64,000 bases of DNA from Terrisporobacter glycolicus ATCC 14880 = DSM 1288 (GCF_036812735.1 NZ_CP117523.1:1116001-1180000), one strand, 5' to 3'. Positions 1 through 9,025 are shown, counted from the first letter of the stretch. The notes: generated from the sequence alone by a model not told the origin. A program made the numbers and translations.

Positions 1-1307
1 ACAATGTGGATATACAGTGGGGAAACCACGATATATTATGGATGGGAGCTGCATCAGGACAAAAATTATGTGTAGCCAATGCTATAAGAATATCTGCAAG
101 ATATGCTAATTTAGATATAGTAGAAGATATTTATGGAATTAATATATTACCTTTAGCAACATTTGCTCTAGAAATATACAAAGATGATCCATGTACAGAA
201 TTTATACCGAAAATGAGTGATGATGAGGCTTCTATAACTGAAAAATCATTAATGGCAAAAATGCACAAAGCTATTAGTATAATTCAATTTAAATTAGAAG
301 CAGAAATAATTAAAAGAAGACCAGAGTTTGAAATGGATCATAGGTTATTGTTAAGCAAGGTAAATTACAAAGAAGGAACAATAAAACTAAAGGGTAAAAC
401 TTACAAATTAAAAGATATAAACTTCCCAACAATAGACCCAAAAGATCCTTATAAACTAACACAAAGAGAAGAAATTGTTATAGAAAAGTTGGCTACATCT
501 TTTGAAAATAGCGATAAACTTCAAAAACACGTAGGCTTTCTATTCTCAAAGGGCAGCATTTATTTAAAAACTAATGGTAATTTACTTGTTCACGGGTGTA
601 TACCTTTAACTAATGATGGTGACTTTATGTCTATGAAAATTGACAATCATGAGTATAAAGGAAAAGCATTAATGGACAAGATGGAATCTTATATTAGAAA
701 AGGATATTTCTTTGATAAAAATCATCCAGAAAAAGAATATGGAAAAGACATGATGTGGTATTTATGGACAGGCAGATGCTCATCATTATTTGGAAAAGAT
801 GATATGACCACATATGAAAGATATTTTATAGAGGAAAAAGAAGCCCAAAGAGAAAATAAAAATCCATACTATACATTAAGAGAAGAAGACGAAATTTTAA
901 AGAGGATTTTTAATGAGTTTGATTTAGATTTTGAAAGCGGGCACATAATCAATGGGCATGTGCCTGTTAAGAGTAAAAATGGTGAAAGCCCATTAAAAGC
1001 AGGTGGAAGAATTTTAGCTATTGATGGTGGCTTTTCTAGAGCTTACCAAGGAAAAACAGGAATAGCGGGATATACTTTAATATACAACTCACAAATGATG
1101 CAATTAGTATCACATGAGCCCTTCTCATCAGCAGAAGACTCTATATTTAATGAAAAAGATATATTATCTACATCAATAATTGTGGAAAATAGAGTAAATA
1201 GAATGTTTGTAAGAGATACTTATGATGGAATGAAAATACAGCAAGAAGTAAATGATTTGAAGATGTTAATAATTGCTTACAAAAAAGGTCTTATTAAAGA
1301 AGTTTAA
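1..1307 (+). CDS. fbp: Fructose-1,6-bisphosphatase class III, 5'-truncated by window edge
   Basis: Hydrolyses fructose 1,6-bisphosphate to fructose 6-phosphate in gluconeogenesis (cytosolic). The reading frame is open to the first base, so only the C-terminal two thirds is present (family members are about 640-670 residues). The visible part has a GNHD metallophosphoesterase motif followed by ILWMGAASG, typical of the Firmicutes class III enzyme, and a later [20 protein letters not shown] block near the C-terminus. The GTG at 6 is only the first possible start inside the window and is not the true one. The gene ends before a clear terminator and is not part of the flagellar locus. Confidence 0.93.
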   Translation, partial: NVDIQWGNHDILWMGAASGQKLCVANAIRISARYANLDIVEDIYGINILPLATFALEIYKDDPCTEFIPKMSDDEASITEKSLMAKMHKAISIIQFKLEAEIIKRRPEFEMDHRLLLSKVNYKEGTIKLKGKTYKLKDINFPTIDPKDPYKLTQREEIVIEKLATSFENSDKLQKHVGFLFSKGSIYLKTNGNLLVHGCIPLTNDGDFMSMKIDNHEYKGKALMDKMESYIRKGYFFDKNHPEKEYGKDMMWYLWTGRCSSLFGKDDMTTYERYFIEEKEAQRENKNPYYTLREEDEILKRIFNEFDLDFESGHIINGHVPVKSKNGESPLKAGGRILAIDGGFSRAYQGKTGIAGYTLIYNSQMMQLVSHEPFSSAEDSIFNEKDILSTSIIVENRVNRMFVRDTYDGMKIQQEVNDLKMLIIAYKKGLIKEV

Positions 1308-1324
1308 ATCAAATAGAAAATGTT

Positions 1325-1368
1325 AATGAGCTATGTTATTAAAAATTAGTAAATAGCTCATTTTTATT
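1325..1368 (+). terminator. Intrinsic terminator after fbp
   Basis: Inverted repeat ATGAGCTAT (1326-1334) / ATAGCTCAT (1353-1361) followed by a T run. It separates fbp from the flagellar genes. Confidence 0.8.
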
Positions 1369-1412
1369 TAAAAATAAAATACTAAACCTTAATAAAAAAA
1401 TAATTTATTGTA

Positions 1413-1439
1413 TAAAGATAATCTAGAAATTGACGTATT
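1413..1439 (+). promoter_or_regulatory. Possible sigma-D-type promoter of the late flagellar operon
   Basis: TAAA at 1413-1416, a 15-base spacer, then GACGTATT at 1432-1439. This is one mismatch from the CCG core of the motile Gram-positive sigma-D -10 element (GCCGATAT). Position and spacing match the better copies before fliC, the chemoreceptors and cheA in this window. It lies 28 bases upstream of the first late gene. Confidence 0.5.
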
Positions 1440-1467
1440 ATAAAAATAAAAAGGTTGAGGAGAATAT

Positions 1468-2127
1468 ATGATTAATAGTATTGACTTATTAAAATACCAG
1501 CTAAGTAATTCTTTGACTGGTTTAAATAAATGTAGTTGTGAATCTAGTAGTAATTCTTTTGACATGGTAATGATAAGTTTGTTAAAAGCAATCTCTACAA
1601 CTAACTCACAAAATATAAATATAAATATAAACTTGAATAATAAAAATCTTGAAAATGTCTCAGGATTAGAAACATTAAATAGCAGTCAAAATACAAATAA
1701 AATAAAAGCAACAAATAAAGATAAAAGCGTAAATGAAAGAATTGAAAATGCCGTGGAAAAATGTGCAAAAAAATACGGGGTAAATGAAAATTTAATTAAA
1801 GCAATAATCAAAGTTGAATCTAATTTTAATCCTAATTGTGTGTCTGGTGCTGGAGCAAAAGGCTTAATGCAGTTAATGCCATTTAATTGTATTGACTTAG
1901 GAGTCAAAAATCCATTTAACATTGAGCAAAATATAGACGGTGGGACAAGACATATAAAAGAATATCTAGATATGTATGGCGGAGATGAACGAATGGCATT
2001 GATGGCTTATAATGGAGGACCGGGAAGAATGGCTAGCAGAGGAGTTAAATCAATCAATGATTTATATAAAATGCCAAAAGAAACTCAAAACTATGTACCA
2101 AAAGTAATGAAATACTATAAAGGATAA
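1468..2127 (+). CDS. SLT-domain lytic transglycosylase, flagellum-linked
   Basis: Predicted to cleave peptidoglycan so that the growing flagellar structure can pass the wall. The N-terminal ~90 residues are low-complexity and Asn-rich, and the SLT domain covers about residues 93-219. Visible motifs are the catalytic Glu117 in KVES, GLMQLMP (132-138) and AYNGGPG (180-186). No convincing signal peptide is seen, so it may be exported by the flagellar apparatus or another route (inference). RBS GAGGAG lies just upstream of the ATG. It is the first gene of the late flagellar operon, as in related clostridia. Confidence 0.88.
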   Translation: MINSIDLLKYQLSNSLTGLNKCSCESSSNSFDMVMISLLKAISTTNSQNINININLNNKNLENVSGLETLNSSQNTNKIKATNKDKSVNERIENAVEKCAKKYGVNENLIKAIIKVESNFNPNCVSGAGAKGLMQLMPFNCIDLGVKNPFNIEQNIDGGTRHIKEYLDMYGGDERMALMAYNGGPGRMASRGVKSINDLYKMPKETQNYVPKVMKYYKG

Positions 2128-2160
2128 TAATTAAAATATTTATAATTATAGAGGATAAAT

Positions 2161-2586
2161 ATGAAAGTAGAACATGTAGGTATAAATAGGAATATTAATA
2201 CTATAGAAAATAGAGGAAATAAACAAAAAAGTAGCTTTAATGATAGTTTTAATCTGGCGAATAGATTTAAAAGTAAAGAAGAGATAGAATCATATATAAA
2301 AGAAATAAAGTCAATTGGCGAAAAAGTAGTGGCAAATCAAAACTATAGCGATGTGGTAAATTACAAAAAAGCTATTAAGTCATATTTAAAATCAGTTGTG
2401 GATTATATGTATAGTTTAAATCAAGATTCTAGTTTTTGGGATGGGAATTACTTCAAAACAGTAAAAATAGTAGATGAAAAATTAGAAGGTATTACTAAAG
2501 AATTATTATATGATCAGAAAGATAATATAAATTTGGCCACAAAAATAGATGAAATAAATGGGCTTTTAGTCGATATGTATTTATAA
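2161..2586 (+). CDS. YaaR-family (DUF327) protein
   Basis: A 141-residue, mostly helical protein. The segment from about residue 35 (FKSKEEIESYIKEIKSIGEK) through the VVDYMYSLNQ region is typical of the small YaaR/DUF327 family, which is often found near flagellar genes in Clostridia. It has no membrane segment and no catalytic motif, and its function is unknown. It sits 33 bases after the transglycosylase and 10 bases before a FliN-like gene, so it is almost certainly co-transcribed. The family name is my reading of length, pattern and position. Confidence 0.7.
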   Translation: MKVEHVGINRNINTIENRGNKQKSSFNDSFNLANRFKSKEEIESYIKEIKSIGEKVVANQNYSDVVNYKKAIKSYLKSVVDYMYSLNQDSSFWDGNYFKTVKIVDEKLEGITKELLYDQKDNINLATKIDEINGLLVDMYL

Positions 2587-2596
2587 AGGAGGAAAT

Positions 2597-2902
2597 ATGA
2601 ATAATATTTATTCAGTAGAATTTGAACAATTAGTAGAAGGTGAAAAAATACCAACTGATAGTGCAAATCAAATATTTGGAGCGCTTATGGATATAACCAT
2701 ATCTATGGGAAGTGCTAAGGAAAAAATTGGTAAAATTGCAAACTATAAAGTGGGAGATATAATAGTGCTTGATAAGCATGTTGAAGAAACACTTGATATA
2801 AATGTTAACGGAAAAATGATAGCAAGTGGAGAAAGTATAATTATAGAAAATAAATTAGCAGTTAGGCTTTCACAGATTAAAAGTGTAAATCAAGATATTT
2901 AG
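2597..2902 (+). CDS. FliN/SpoA-domain switch-like protein (first copy)
   Basis: A single SpoA (surface presentation of antigens) domain of 101 residues. It has the family pattern of a hydrophobic start (ITISMGSAKEKIGKI), then KVGDIIVLDK, then a VNGKMIASGE turn and a C-terminal VRLSQI strand. Such domains build the flagellar C-ring. A second, separate FliN lies at 37403-37666 beside fliM, so this one is an extra or specialised copy. It has RBS AAAGGAGG and sits between the YaaR-like gene and flgM. Confidence 0.82.
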   Translation: MNNIYSVEFEQLVEGEKIPTDSANQIFGALMDITISMGSAKEKIGKIANYKVGDIIVLDKHVEETLDINVNGKMIASGESIIIENKLAVRLSQIKSVNQDI

Positions 2903-2922
2903 TTAATACAAGGAGGTGCACT

Positions 2923-3198
2923 ATGAAAATTAATAGTATTAAATTTACAAATATTGACAATGTTTATAAAACTAAAAAATTGGGAGTTGAAAATATAAAT
3001 AATAAAAATAATAAATCAGATTCAGTACAAATATCAGATTTGGGAAAATATTTAAATGAAGTAAATATAAGCAAAGAAGATGTAAATATGGATAAAGTGA
3101 ATGATATAAAAAAACGAATTGAAAATGGAACATATTCAGTAGATTCAAAAGCTTTAGCAAAAAAAATAATAGAAAGGATGGAAGGTGATAATAATTGA
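2923..3198 (+). CDS. flgM: Anti-sigma-28 factor FlgM
   Basis: Binds and holds the flagellar sigma factor (sigma-D, encoded at 34215) until the hook-basal body is complete, when FlgM is exported. The 91-residue protein has the usual disordered N-terminal half. The helical C-terminal inhibitory half has the family pattern DKVNDIKKRIENGTYSVDSK followed by ALAKKIIERM. RBS AAGGAGG. It overlaps the next gene by four bases, the start of flgN being TTG in TTGA, which implies translational coupling. Confidence 0.9.
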   Translation: MKINSIKFTNIDNVYKTKKLGVENINNKNNKSDSVQISDLGKYLNEVNISKEDVNMDKVNDIKKRIENGTYSVDSKALAKKIIERMEGDNN

Positions 3199-3608
3199 AT
3201 TCACAGTTAAAAGTAATAATATTTGAAGAAAAAAATATTATTAAAAATTTATTAACTCTTTTAGACGAACAGTACAACTTTATAATAGATAAAGATGTTA
3301 TAAAGATGGATAAAATTGCAAAAGAATTAGATGAAGTAGCAAAAAATTTAGCAAGAATAGAAATAAAAAGAAGAAATATTATGGGTAGTGAATCTAGTAT
3401 GAAAGAAGTGGTGGAAGCTAGTAATGATGAAAAAATAAAGCAAGCTTATGAAGAAATACAAGCTACTTTAAAAATGATAGAAATACAAAAAGAAGCAAAT
3501 GAAATACTTATAAAACAAAGATTATTCTTTACTAAAAAAATGATAAATTGTCTCAAGCCCAACAAAGGAATAGGTACATATAATGCTTATGGGCAAGTAG
3601 GTAAATAA
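3195..3608 (+). CDS. flgN: FlgN-like export chaperone
   Basis: A 137-residue all-helical protein just before flgK, the usual place for the chaperone that delivers FlgK and FlgL to the export gate. It contains long charged amphipathic helices and the IMGSE turn seen in FlgN-family proteins. The start is TTG in a TTGA overlap with the flgM stop. No later in-frame ATG would preserve the first helix. RBS GGAAGGTG lies inside the end of flgM. Identification rests on position, length and helical pattern. Confidence 0.78.
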   Translation: MNSQLKVIIFEEKNIIKNLLTLLDEQYNFIIDKDVIKMDKIAKELDEVAKNLARIEIKRRNIMGSESSMKEVVEASNDEKIKQAYEEIQATLKMIEIQKEANEILIKQRLFFTKKMINCLKPNKGIGTYNAYGQVGK

Positions 3609-3623
3609 GATAGGGGGATATAT

Positions 3624-4931
3624 ATGGCTGGATTATTAGGGAGTTTACACTCAGCTAAATCGGGAATGAATGTAAGTCAGGCGTCGATACAGACTACATC
3701 CCATAATATTAACAATATGAATACACCTGGATATACTAGGCAAAGAGTAGAACAAAGTGCAAAAAGTGCTTATAGTAACCCAGGTTTTAATAGTAGTCTT
3801 GGAGCAGGTCAATTAGGGACAGGTGTAGAGGCTACTAATATTATGAGAATAAGAAATACTTTTTATGACTATCAGTATAGGAGCGAATCTCATAACTATG
3901 GCGAAATAAGTACGAAATATCAATACTATACAAATATGGAAACTATATTTAATGAGCCTTCAGAAACATCAATCTCAGCATCGATAGCGAACTACTTTTC
4001 TAGTTGGCAAGAATTATCAAAGAACCCTACAGATGTAGGATCTAAGGATATTATGGTTCAAAATACTAAATATCTTGCAGATAATATTAGCAATATAAAG
4101 AAAAAGTTAGATAGTTTGGTACAACAGGCGGATAAGAAGCTTAACGAAGATATTGAAGAAGTAAACAATATGCTTAAGCAACTTAAAAAATTAGACAAAC
4201 AGATAAAAATAGTTGAAGGTAGTGGGAAAACACCTAATGACTTGATGGATGAAAGAGATAAAGTTTTAGATGATCTAAGTATGAAACTAGATTTAAATAA
4301 CGATGATGTTAAAAAGCTTTTGGAAAATACATACGATGCGGATGGTAATTTTACGCCTTTAACTGTAGATGATATCAAAGGTTTGGATAATGTATCAGGA
4401 GAAATACAAGGTTCTTTAGATATGATAGATAAAATAGATGAATATACCACAAGTTTAACAGACTTAGCAAAGGGTATAGCTGAAGGTGTTAATAAAGTCC
4501 TTGCAGATGGAGGTGCTAAACCATCTGACTTATTTATATTTGATGCCAGTAAAGACCCTATATTAAGTGTAAATAAGGATTTATCAGATAATCCTAGAGC
4601 GTTTGAGATTTCAACAGAGACAGCCTTAGCAATGTATAAATTAAAGGATGAAAAAATAACTATAGGAGGGGAAACAACTACTATAGATAAATTCTATAAT
4701 CAAATGATACAAAAATTAGGTAATGAATCACAAGAAGTAATAAGACAAGAACGTAATCAAAGTAAAATAATTAAAGAAATAGATAATACAAGATTAAATA
4801 CATCAGGAGTATCTATGGATGAAGAAATGGTAAATTTAATACAATTCCAACATGCATATAGCGCCAGTGCAAAAGTGGTATCTACTATAGATAGTCTTTT
4901 AGATGTAGTTATAAATGGACTAAAGAGATAG
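3624..4931 (+). CDS. flgK: Hook-associated protein 1 (hook-filament junction)
   Basis: Forms the first junction ring between hook and filament. The N-terminal rod/hook signature SHNINNMNTPGYTRQRV is at about residues 26-42. The C-terminal D0 helix has SGVSMDEEMVNLIQFQHAY followed by the usual SAKVVSTIDSLLDVVI ending. At 435 residues it is a small FlgK, with a compact central domain. RBS GGGGG lies just upstream of ATG. It is followed after 10 bases by flgL, its partner junction protein. Confidence 0.95.
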   Translation: MAGLLGSLHSAKSGMNVSQASIQTTSHNINNMNTPGYTRQRVEQSAKSAYSNPGFNSSLGAGQLGTGVEATNIMRIRNTFYDYQYRSESHNYGEISTKYQYYTNMETIFNEPSETSISASIANYFSSWQELSKNPTDVGSKDIMVQNTKYLADNISNIKKKLDSLVQQADKKLNEDIEEVNNMLKQLKKLDKQIKIVEGSGKTPNDLMDERDKVLDDLSMKLDLNNDDVKKLLENTYDADGNFTPLTVDDIKGLDNVSGEIQGSLDMIDKIDEYTTSLTDLAKGIAEGVNKVLADGGAKPSDLFIFDASKDPILSVNKDLSDNPRAFEISTETALAMYKLKDEKITIGGETTTIDKFYNQMIQKLGNESQEVIRQERNQSKIIKEIDNTRLNTSGVSMDEEMVNLIQFQHAYSASAKVVSTIDSLLDVVINGLKR

Positions 4932-4941
4932 GGGGATAAAT

Positions 4942-5892
4942 ATGAGAATAACAAATACTTCAATGATAAGGAATCATATGTATGACACTCAAGAAAATTT
5001 AACTAGAATGAATAAAATAAATGAGCAGATAAATTCTAGTAAAATGATAAATAGAGTTTCGGATGATCCACATAAAGCTATAAGAATAATGAACTTAAAC
5101 AATGAAATAAGATATACAGAAAAATATAACTATAATATTGATGAGACAGTTGGATGGATGGACACAACAGACGGATCTTTAGACCATTTGGGTAATATGC
5201 TTGGAGATATAAAAGATGATATATTAAAGGTTGGAAATGGTGTATATTCTGATGAAGAGTTTAAGGCCATTCAAGCTGAAATAAATGAAAAAATAAAAGA
5301 AATTGCCGATGTAATGAATACCACTTATGGTGGAAAATACATGTTTGGTGGGACTAATGTGGATGAGCCACCTATAACAATGGAAAATAAAGATGGTGTA
5401 GTTACTTTAAAAATTAATCCAAATTCAAATATGGGTGATTTAAGAGCAGATATATCCGATGGTATAAACATAGATTATAATATATCAGCGGGTGAGATTT
5501 TTAATGGAAAAGACAATAATGGTAAATCAGTAGATTTTCTTGAAGAAATCAATAATGTATCTAAACTTATGGATAAAATAACAAATGGAACTGATGATGA
5601 AAAAAGTAAGGCAAAAGAACAATTATTAGGAACAACTAAGGATAATATAGATAACTTGTATAATCATGCACTAGATGAAAGAACTTCTTTAGGTGTTAGA
5701 GTTAGTACAGCAGAAAAGGTAAAGGAACTTAATGAAGAAAACATATTAAATATGAAGGGAGTATTATCTCTAGACCAAGATGTAAATCAAGTTGAAAAAT
5801 TTATAGAGTTGAAATCAGCTGAGTTAGTATATCAAGCATCTATAAAAGTAGGTACTACATTAATGCAACCTACTATATTAGATTATCTATAA
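4942..5892 (+). CDS. flgL: Hook-associated protein 3
   Basis: Second hook-filament junction protein. The N-terminus has the flagellin-like D0/D1 helix (MRITNTSMIRNHMYDTQ, then INSSKMINRVSDDPHKAIR). The C-terminus has the matching helix ending in ASIKVGTTLMQPTILDYL. A MFGGTNV motif in the middle is also common in FlgL. At 316 residues it has normal length. RBS AGGGGG. It lies between flgK and fliW. Confidence 0.95.
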   Translation: MRITNTSMIRNHMYDTQENLTRMNKINEQINSSKMINRVSDDPHKAIRIMNLNNEIRYTEKYNYNIDETVGWMDTTDGSLDHLGNMLGDIKDDILKVGNGVYSDEEFKAIQAEINEKIKEIADVMNTTYGGKYMFGGTNVDEPPITMENKDGVVTLKINPNSNMGDLRADISDGINIDYNISAGEIFNGKDNNGKSVDFLEEINNVSKLMDKITNGTDDEKSKAKEQLLGTTKDNIDNLYNHALDERTSLGVRVSTAEKVKELNEENILNMKGVLSLDQDVNQVEKFIELKSAELVYQASIKVGTTLMQPTILDYL

Positions 5893-5908
5893 AATGTGGG
5901 AGGGATCT

Positions 5909-6280
5909 ATGCAAATATTTTTTGAAAAAGGAATACCGGGACTTGAAAAATATAGGAAATTTGAAGTAAGTCAAGTTGAAAGCAACGAAAAATTTAAGTT
6001 AATAATATCTATAGAAGATTCAAATATTGGATTTATAGCCATATCTCCATTTGAAATTAAAAAAGATTATGAACTAAATTTAAGTGACGATATAATAAAA
6101 GAATTACAAATAGATAGTCCAAAAGATGTGTTAGTATTAAATCTAATAACTCTAGGAAAGACTTTAGAAAAAAGCACAGTTAATTTAAAAGCTCCTGTTA
6201 TTATAAATATAAAAAATAATAAAGGTAAGCAATTAATATTGCAAGATGATAAGTATAACATAAAAGAACCTTTAGTATAA
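5909..6280 (+). CDS. fliW: Flagellar assembly factor FliW
   Basis: Binds CsrA and releases flagellin mRNA from repression, and is itself sequestered by unassembled flagellin. The start is placed at the ATG at 5909, because a strong RBS (GGGAGGGA at 5898-5905) lies directly before it and the protein then begins [18 protein letters not shown], the normal FliW N-terminus. An in-frame ATG at 5894 would add five residues and lacks an RBS. The family motifs VLNLIT and [19 protein letters not shown] are present. It is next to csrA, as in Bacillus and C. difficile. Confidence 0.94.
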   Translation: MQIFFEKGIPGLEKYRKFEVSQVESNEKFKLIISIEDSNIGFIAISPFEIKKDYELNLSDDIIKELQIDSPKDVLVLNLITLGKTLEKSTVNLKAPVIINIKNNKGKQLILQDDKYNIKEPLV

Positions 6281-6291
6281 GGAGTGGGATG

Positions 6292-6504
6292 ATGTTAGTA
6301 ATTACTAGAAAAAAGGAAGAATCTTTATTGATTGGTGATGATATTGAAATAAAGATAGTAAAAATAGATGATGGAAGTGTAAAAATTGCAATAGATGCCC
6401 CAAAGGACAAAATTATACTTAGAAAAGAAGTATATGAAAATGTAAGAAAAGAAAATGCTAAAGCAGTTGCAAATACAAATGAAATATTAAAGTTGTTAAA
6501 GTAA
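6292..6504 (+). CDS. csrA: Carbon storage regulator CsrA
   Basis: RNA-binding dimer that blocks ribosome access on target leaders containing GGA. The core begins [20 protein letters not shown] and includes [20 protein letters not shown], matching the family's RNA-binding strands. It is 70 residues from the second of two tandem ATGs (6289 and 6292); the second gives the canonical N-terminus. A matching candidate target hairpin is present in the fliC leader at 8991-9002. Confidence 0.96.
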   Translation: MLVITRKKEESLLIGDDIEIKIVKIDDGSVKIAIDAPKDKIILRKEVYENVRKENAKAVANTNEILKLLK

Positions 6505-6517
6505 GGAAGGAAGATTT

Positions 6518-6901
6518 ATGTATACATCAAACCCGTATAATACATACAAGCAAAATTCAGTAAATATGGCATCAAAGGAAAAGTTACTATTGATGCTATT
6601 AGATGGTGCTGTAAAATATACAAAGATAGCAAAAGTAGCAATACAAGAAAAAGACATGGCTAGAGCTCATAAGGAATTGATTCGTGTCCAAGATATATTT
6701 TTAGAATTAATGGTTACAATGGATAAAAGTGCTGGGAAGTATATGGAAGAACTATACAATTTATATGATTTTATAAAAAATGAACTTGGAAGAGCGAATA
6801 TAAAGAAAGATGTAAATATAATTGATAATATATTACCTATAATAGAAGAAATAAGAGATATATGGTATGAAGCAGATAAAAAGATAAAAACTGGGAAGTA
6901 G
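6518..6901 (+). CDS. fliS: Flagellin export chaperone FliS
   Basis: Cytosolic four-helix-bundle chaperone that binds the flagellin C-terminus and delivers it for export. It starts with the family pattern NPYNTYKQNSVNMASKEKLL and LLMLLDGAVKYTKIA, then RAHKELIRVQDIFLELMVTM. Its 127 residues are typical. RBS GGAAGGAAG. It sits between csrA and fliD, the common arrangement. Confidence 0.95.
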   Translation: MYTSNPYNTYKQNSVNMASKEKLLLMLLDGAVKYTKIAKVAIQEKDMARAHKELIRVQDIFLELMVTMDKSAGKYMEELYNLYDFIKNELGRANIKKDVNIIDNILPIIEEIRDIWYEADKKIKTGK

Positions 6902-6913
6902 GAGGGGATTCTT

Positions 6914-8581
6914 ATGTCAAGTGTTAGTGGAATAAGGTTACCTGGTTTAGCGACAGGTATGGATACTGAAACGATGGTAAAACAAATGCTTACTGGAGAA
7001 CAAAATAAAATAGACAAAGCTAAGCAAAAAGAGCAAACTTTAAAATGGCAACAAGAAATTTATAGAGAAGTTATAAATGATGTAAAAGGTTTTAATGACA
7101 AATATTTTAGTTTCACATCTAAAGACTCCATATTAGTTAGTAGTGCTTGGAATACGTTAACTGTAAGTAGCTCTAATTCAAATGTGATGACTGCAACAGG
7201 TACGCCTGGAGCAAACCATGTTGATTATAAATTTGATGTAAAAAAATTAGCTCAACCTCCTAGAGCAGAATCATCTAAGGCTACAAATAAAACAAATAGT
7301 CTAAAAGATTTAGGCTTATCAGGAGAAACTACATTTGTAATTAGATATGGAGATGGAGAAAACGAGGTTTCAAAACCTATAACAATAAGAACTGAGAATA
7401 CATATAAGAAAGAAACTGTACCAATACAAAAAGTAGATGTAGACGGAAAACCAATGGTAGATGCCGATGGGAAACCAGTTTATGTACAAAAAGTAGATGT
7501 AGATGGAAAGCCAATGGTAGATGCCGATGGAAAACCGGTTTATGAAACAAAAGAAATAGATGTACTAGATCAACCAGCTGATACTATAGAAACTTTAGTG
7601 AAAAAAATAAACAATAGCACGTCGGGAGAAGTAAAAGCATCTTATAGCGAAATGACAGGTAAGTTTACTATAGAATCTTCTAAGACGGGAAGTAACAGTT
7701 CTCTTAAAATAGTTTCGGAAGATGGGAAAACTGAAAGTGGGTCTTTAGATTTTTTAGGATTTGGTGGAAAAACTTTCATAGGGACTAATTCACAAGTAGT
7801 GGTAACATCAAAAGATGGTTCCTTTACAAAAACTTTAGAAGAACAATCAAACTCATTTACTATTGATGGTATAAAATACAATGTTCATTCAACAGGAACA
7901 TCTGAATTAACTTCAAAACAAGATGTTCAGCCTGTAGTGGATAAAATGAAAGCCTTTGTAGAAGATTATAACAAAATAATGGAAAAAATGTATGATACTT
8001 TAATACAAAAACCAAATAGAGACTATCCACCATTGACTGAAGCTCAAAAAGAAGATATGGATGAAGATGAGATAAAAAAATGGGAAGAAAAGGCTAGAGA
8101 GGGTCTGCTTAGAAATGACTCTGATATGAGAAAATTCATGGATGATATGCAAAGAGCTATATTTGGAGATAATATGCCAATATTAAATGAAATGGGATTA
8201 ACATCTCATGAAAACTATAACAAAAGAGGTCAAATATCTTTAGATGAGACTAAATTTATAAAAGCATTAGAAAATAATTCTGATAAAGTATATGATATGT
8301 TTGCAAAAGGAAGCTCAAGTGTTATGGAAAATATGAAAGGTACCATAGGTAAGTATGTAGGTAACTCTTCTTCTATTTTTGCTAAAAAAGCTGGCCTTGA
8401 TAAAACTGCATCAGCAGCTAATAATTTTTATTCAGAACAATTAAAAAAACAAGCACAGGCTATAAAAGAGCTACAAAGAAAAATGAATGATAAAGAAAAT
8501 GATTTATACAAGAAGTTTGGATTATTAGAGTCGAATATGAATAAATTTAATTCTCAAATGAATTATTTCGCACAAATGTAA
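6914..8581 (+). CDS. fliD: Filament cap protein FliD (HAP2)
   Basis: Caps the filament tip and folds incoming flagellin. The N-terminus (VSGIRLPGLATGMDTETMVK) and the C-terminal coiled-coil (KELQRKMNDKENDLYKKFGL) are classic FliD. At 555 residues it is slightly long, partly because of a perfect 20-residue tandem duplication at about residues 171-210 (unit containing KVDVDGKPMVDADGKPVY). That repeat falls in the surface-exposed domain. RBS GGAGGGG. It is followed after 18 bases by a small FliT-like gene. Confidence 0.95.
   Translation: MSSVSGIRLPGLATGMDTETMVKQMLTGEQNKIDKAKQKEQTLKWQQEIYREVINDVKGFNDKYFSFTSKDSILVSSAWNTLTVSSSNSNVMTATGTPGANHVDYKFDVKKLAQPPRAESSKATNKTNSLKDLGLSGETTFVIRYGDGENEVSKPITIRTENTYKKETVPIQKVDVDGKPMVDADGKPVYVQKVDVDGKPMVDADGKPVYETKEIDVLDQPADTIETLVKKINNSTSGEVKASYSEMTGKFTIESSKTGSNSSLKIVSEDGKTESGSLDFLGFGGKTFIGTNSQVVVTSKDGSFTKTLEEQSNSFTIDGIKYNVHSTGTSELTSKQDVQPVVDKMKAFVEDYNKIMEKMYDTLIQKPNRDYPPLTEAQKEDMDEDEIKKWEEKAREGLLRNDSDMRKFMDDMQRAIFGDNMPILNEMGLTSHENYNKRGQISLDETKFIKALENNSDKVYDMFAKGSSSVMENMKGTIGKYVGNSSSIFAKKAGLDKTASAANNFYSEQLKKQAQAIKELQRKMNDKENDLYKKFGLLESNMNKFNSQMNYFAQM
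7425..7544 (+). repeat. 60-bp tandem duplication inside fliD
   Basis: Two adjacent 60-base units (7425-7484, 7485-7544) differ by only a few third-position changes and encode two copies of a 20-residue Asp/Gly/Lys-rich segment. The frame is kept. The near-identity suggests a recent slippage or unequal crossover event. Confidence 0.92.
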
Positions 8582-8599
8582 GTTTGGGGGGGATATTAT

Positions 8600-8920
8600 A
8601 TGACAGAAAAAATTAGTTTATATAAAGATATATCATTACAAATTGTTGAATCATTAAAAAATGAAGATATATATGCATTAGAAAAATTATTAAATAAAAG
8701 GCAAGAAATATTAGATAATCAAATTAATAATAATGAATTTAAACAGAAGTTAATTAATGAAGGAATTATTGATATAGATAGACAGATAGAAGAGCTTTTA
8801 AAAGATAATATGGCAAAAATAAAGCAAGAAATAAAAGAATATAGACTATCAAAACAGGTTAATAACTCATATGTGAATTACAATAACAGAAATTTAAATA
8901 TTTTTAATAAAAAAGTATAA
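8600..8920 (+). CDS. FliT-like flagellar chaperone (tentative)
   Basis: A 106-residue helical, highly charged protein with no membrane segment, placed between fliD and fliC where the FliD chaperone FliT is often found. The amphipathic segment ALEKLLNKRQEILDNQI resembles FliT helices. Family assignment is by position, size and helicity only. RBS GGGGGG lies before ATG. Its stop overlaps the -35 region of the fliC promoter. Confidence 0.5.
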   Translation: MTEKISLYKDISLQIVESLKNEDIYALEKLLNKRQEILDNQINNNEFKQKLINEGIIDIDRQIEELLKDNMAKIKQEIKEYRLSKQVNNSYVNYNNRNLNIFNKKV

Positions 8921-8944
8921 AGTATTTTAAAAGTATGCCGAATA
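8918..8944 (+). promoter_or_regulatory. Sigma-D-type promoter of fliC
   Basis: TAAAG at 8918-8922, with 15 bases between TAAA and GCCGAATA (8937-8944). This is close to the Bacillus sigma-D consensus TAAA-N14-16-GCCGATAT. The expected transcript start is near 8952, giving a leader of about 75 bases before the fliC ATG. Confidence 0.82.
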
Positions 8945-8958
8945 AATATAATGTAAGC

Positions 8959-8976
8959 AATGCTTGGCCAAGTATT
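8959..8976 (+). promoter_or_regulatory. Dyad in the fliC 5' leader
   Basis: AATGCTTGG / CCAAGTATT form an 18-base near-perfect inverted repeat just after the expected transcript start. As RNA it can fold into a 6-bp stem (one G-U) with a UGGCCA loop. It could stabilise the flagellin mRNA 5' end or bind a protein. No function is demonstrated. Confidence 0.5.
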
Positions 8977-8990
8977 TGTATAAAAAATAA

Positions 8991-9019
8991 GACAAGGATG
9001 TCGTAAAAACTAGGGAGAG
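8991..9019 (+). promoter_or_regulatory. Candidate CsrA-binding sites in the fliC leader
   Basis: GACA-AGGA-TGTC (8991-9002) is a 4-bp stem with AGGA in the loop. With its flanking A it matches 11 of 12 positions of the CsrA consensus RUACARGGAUGU. A second GGA lies in the Shine-Dalgarno region AGGGAGAG (9012-9019), seven bases before the ATG. This two-site arrangement copies the Bacillus hag leader, where CsrA blocks translation and FliW relieves it. Confidence 0.72.
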
Positions 9020-9025
9020 TATAAA

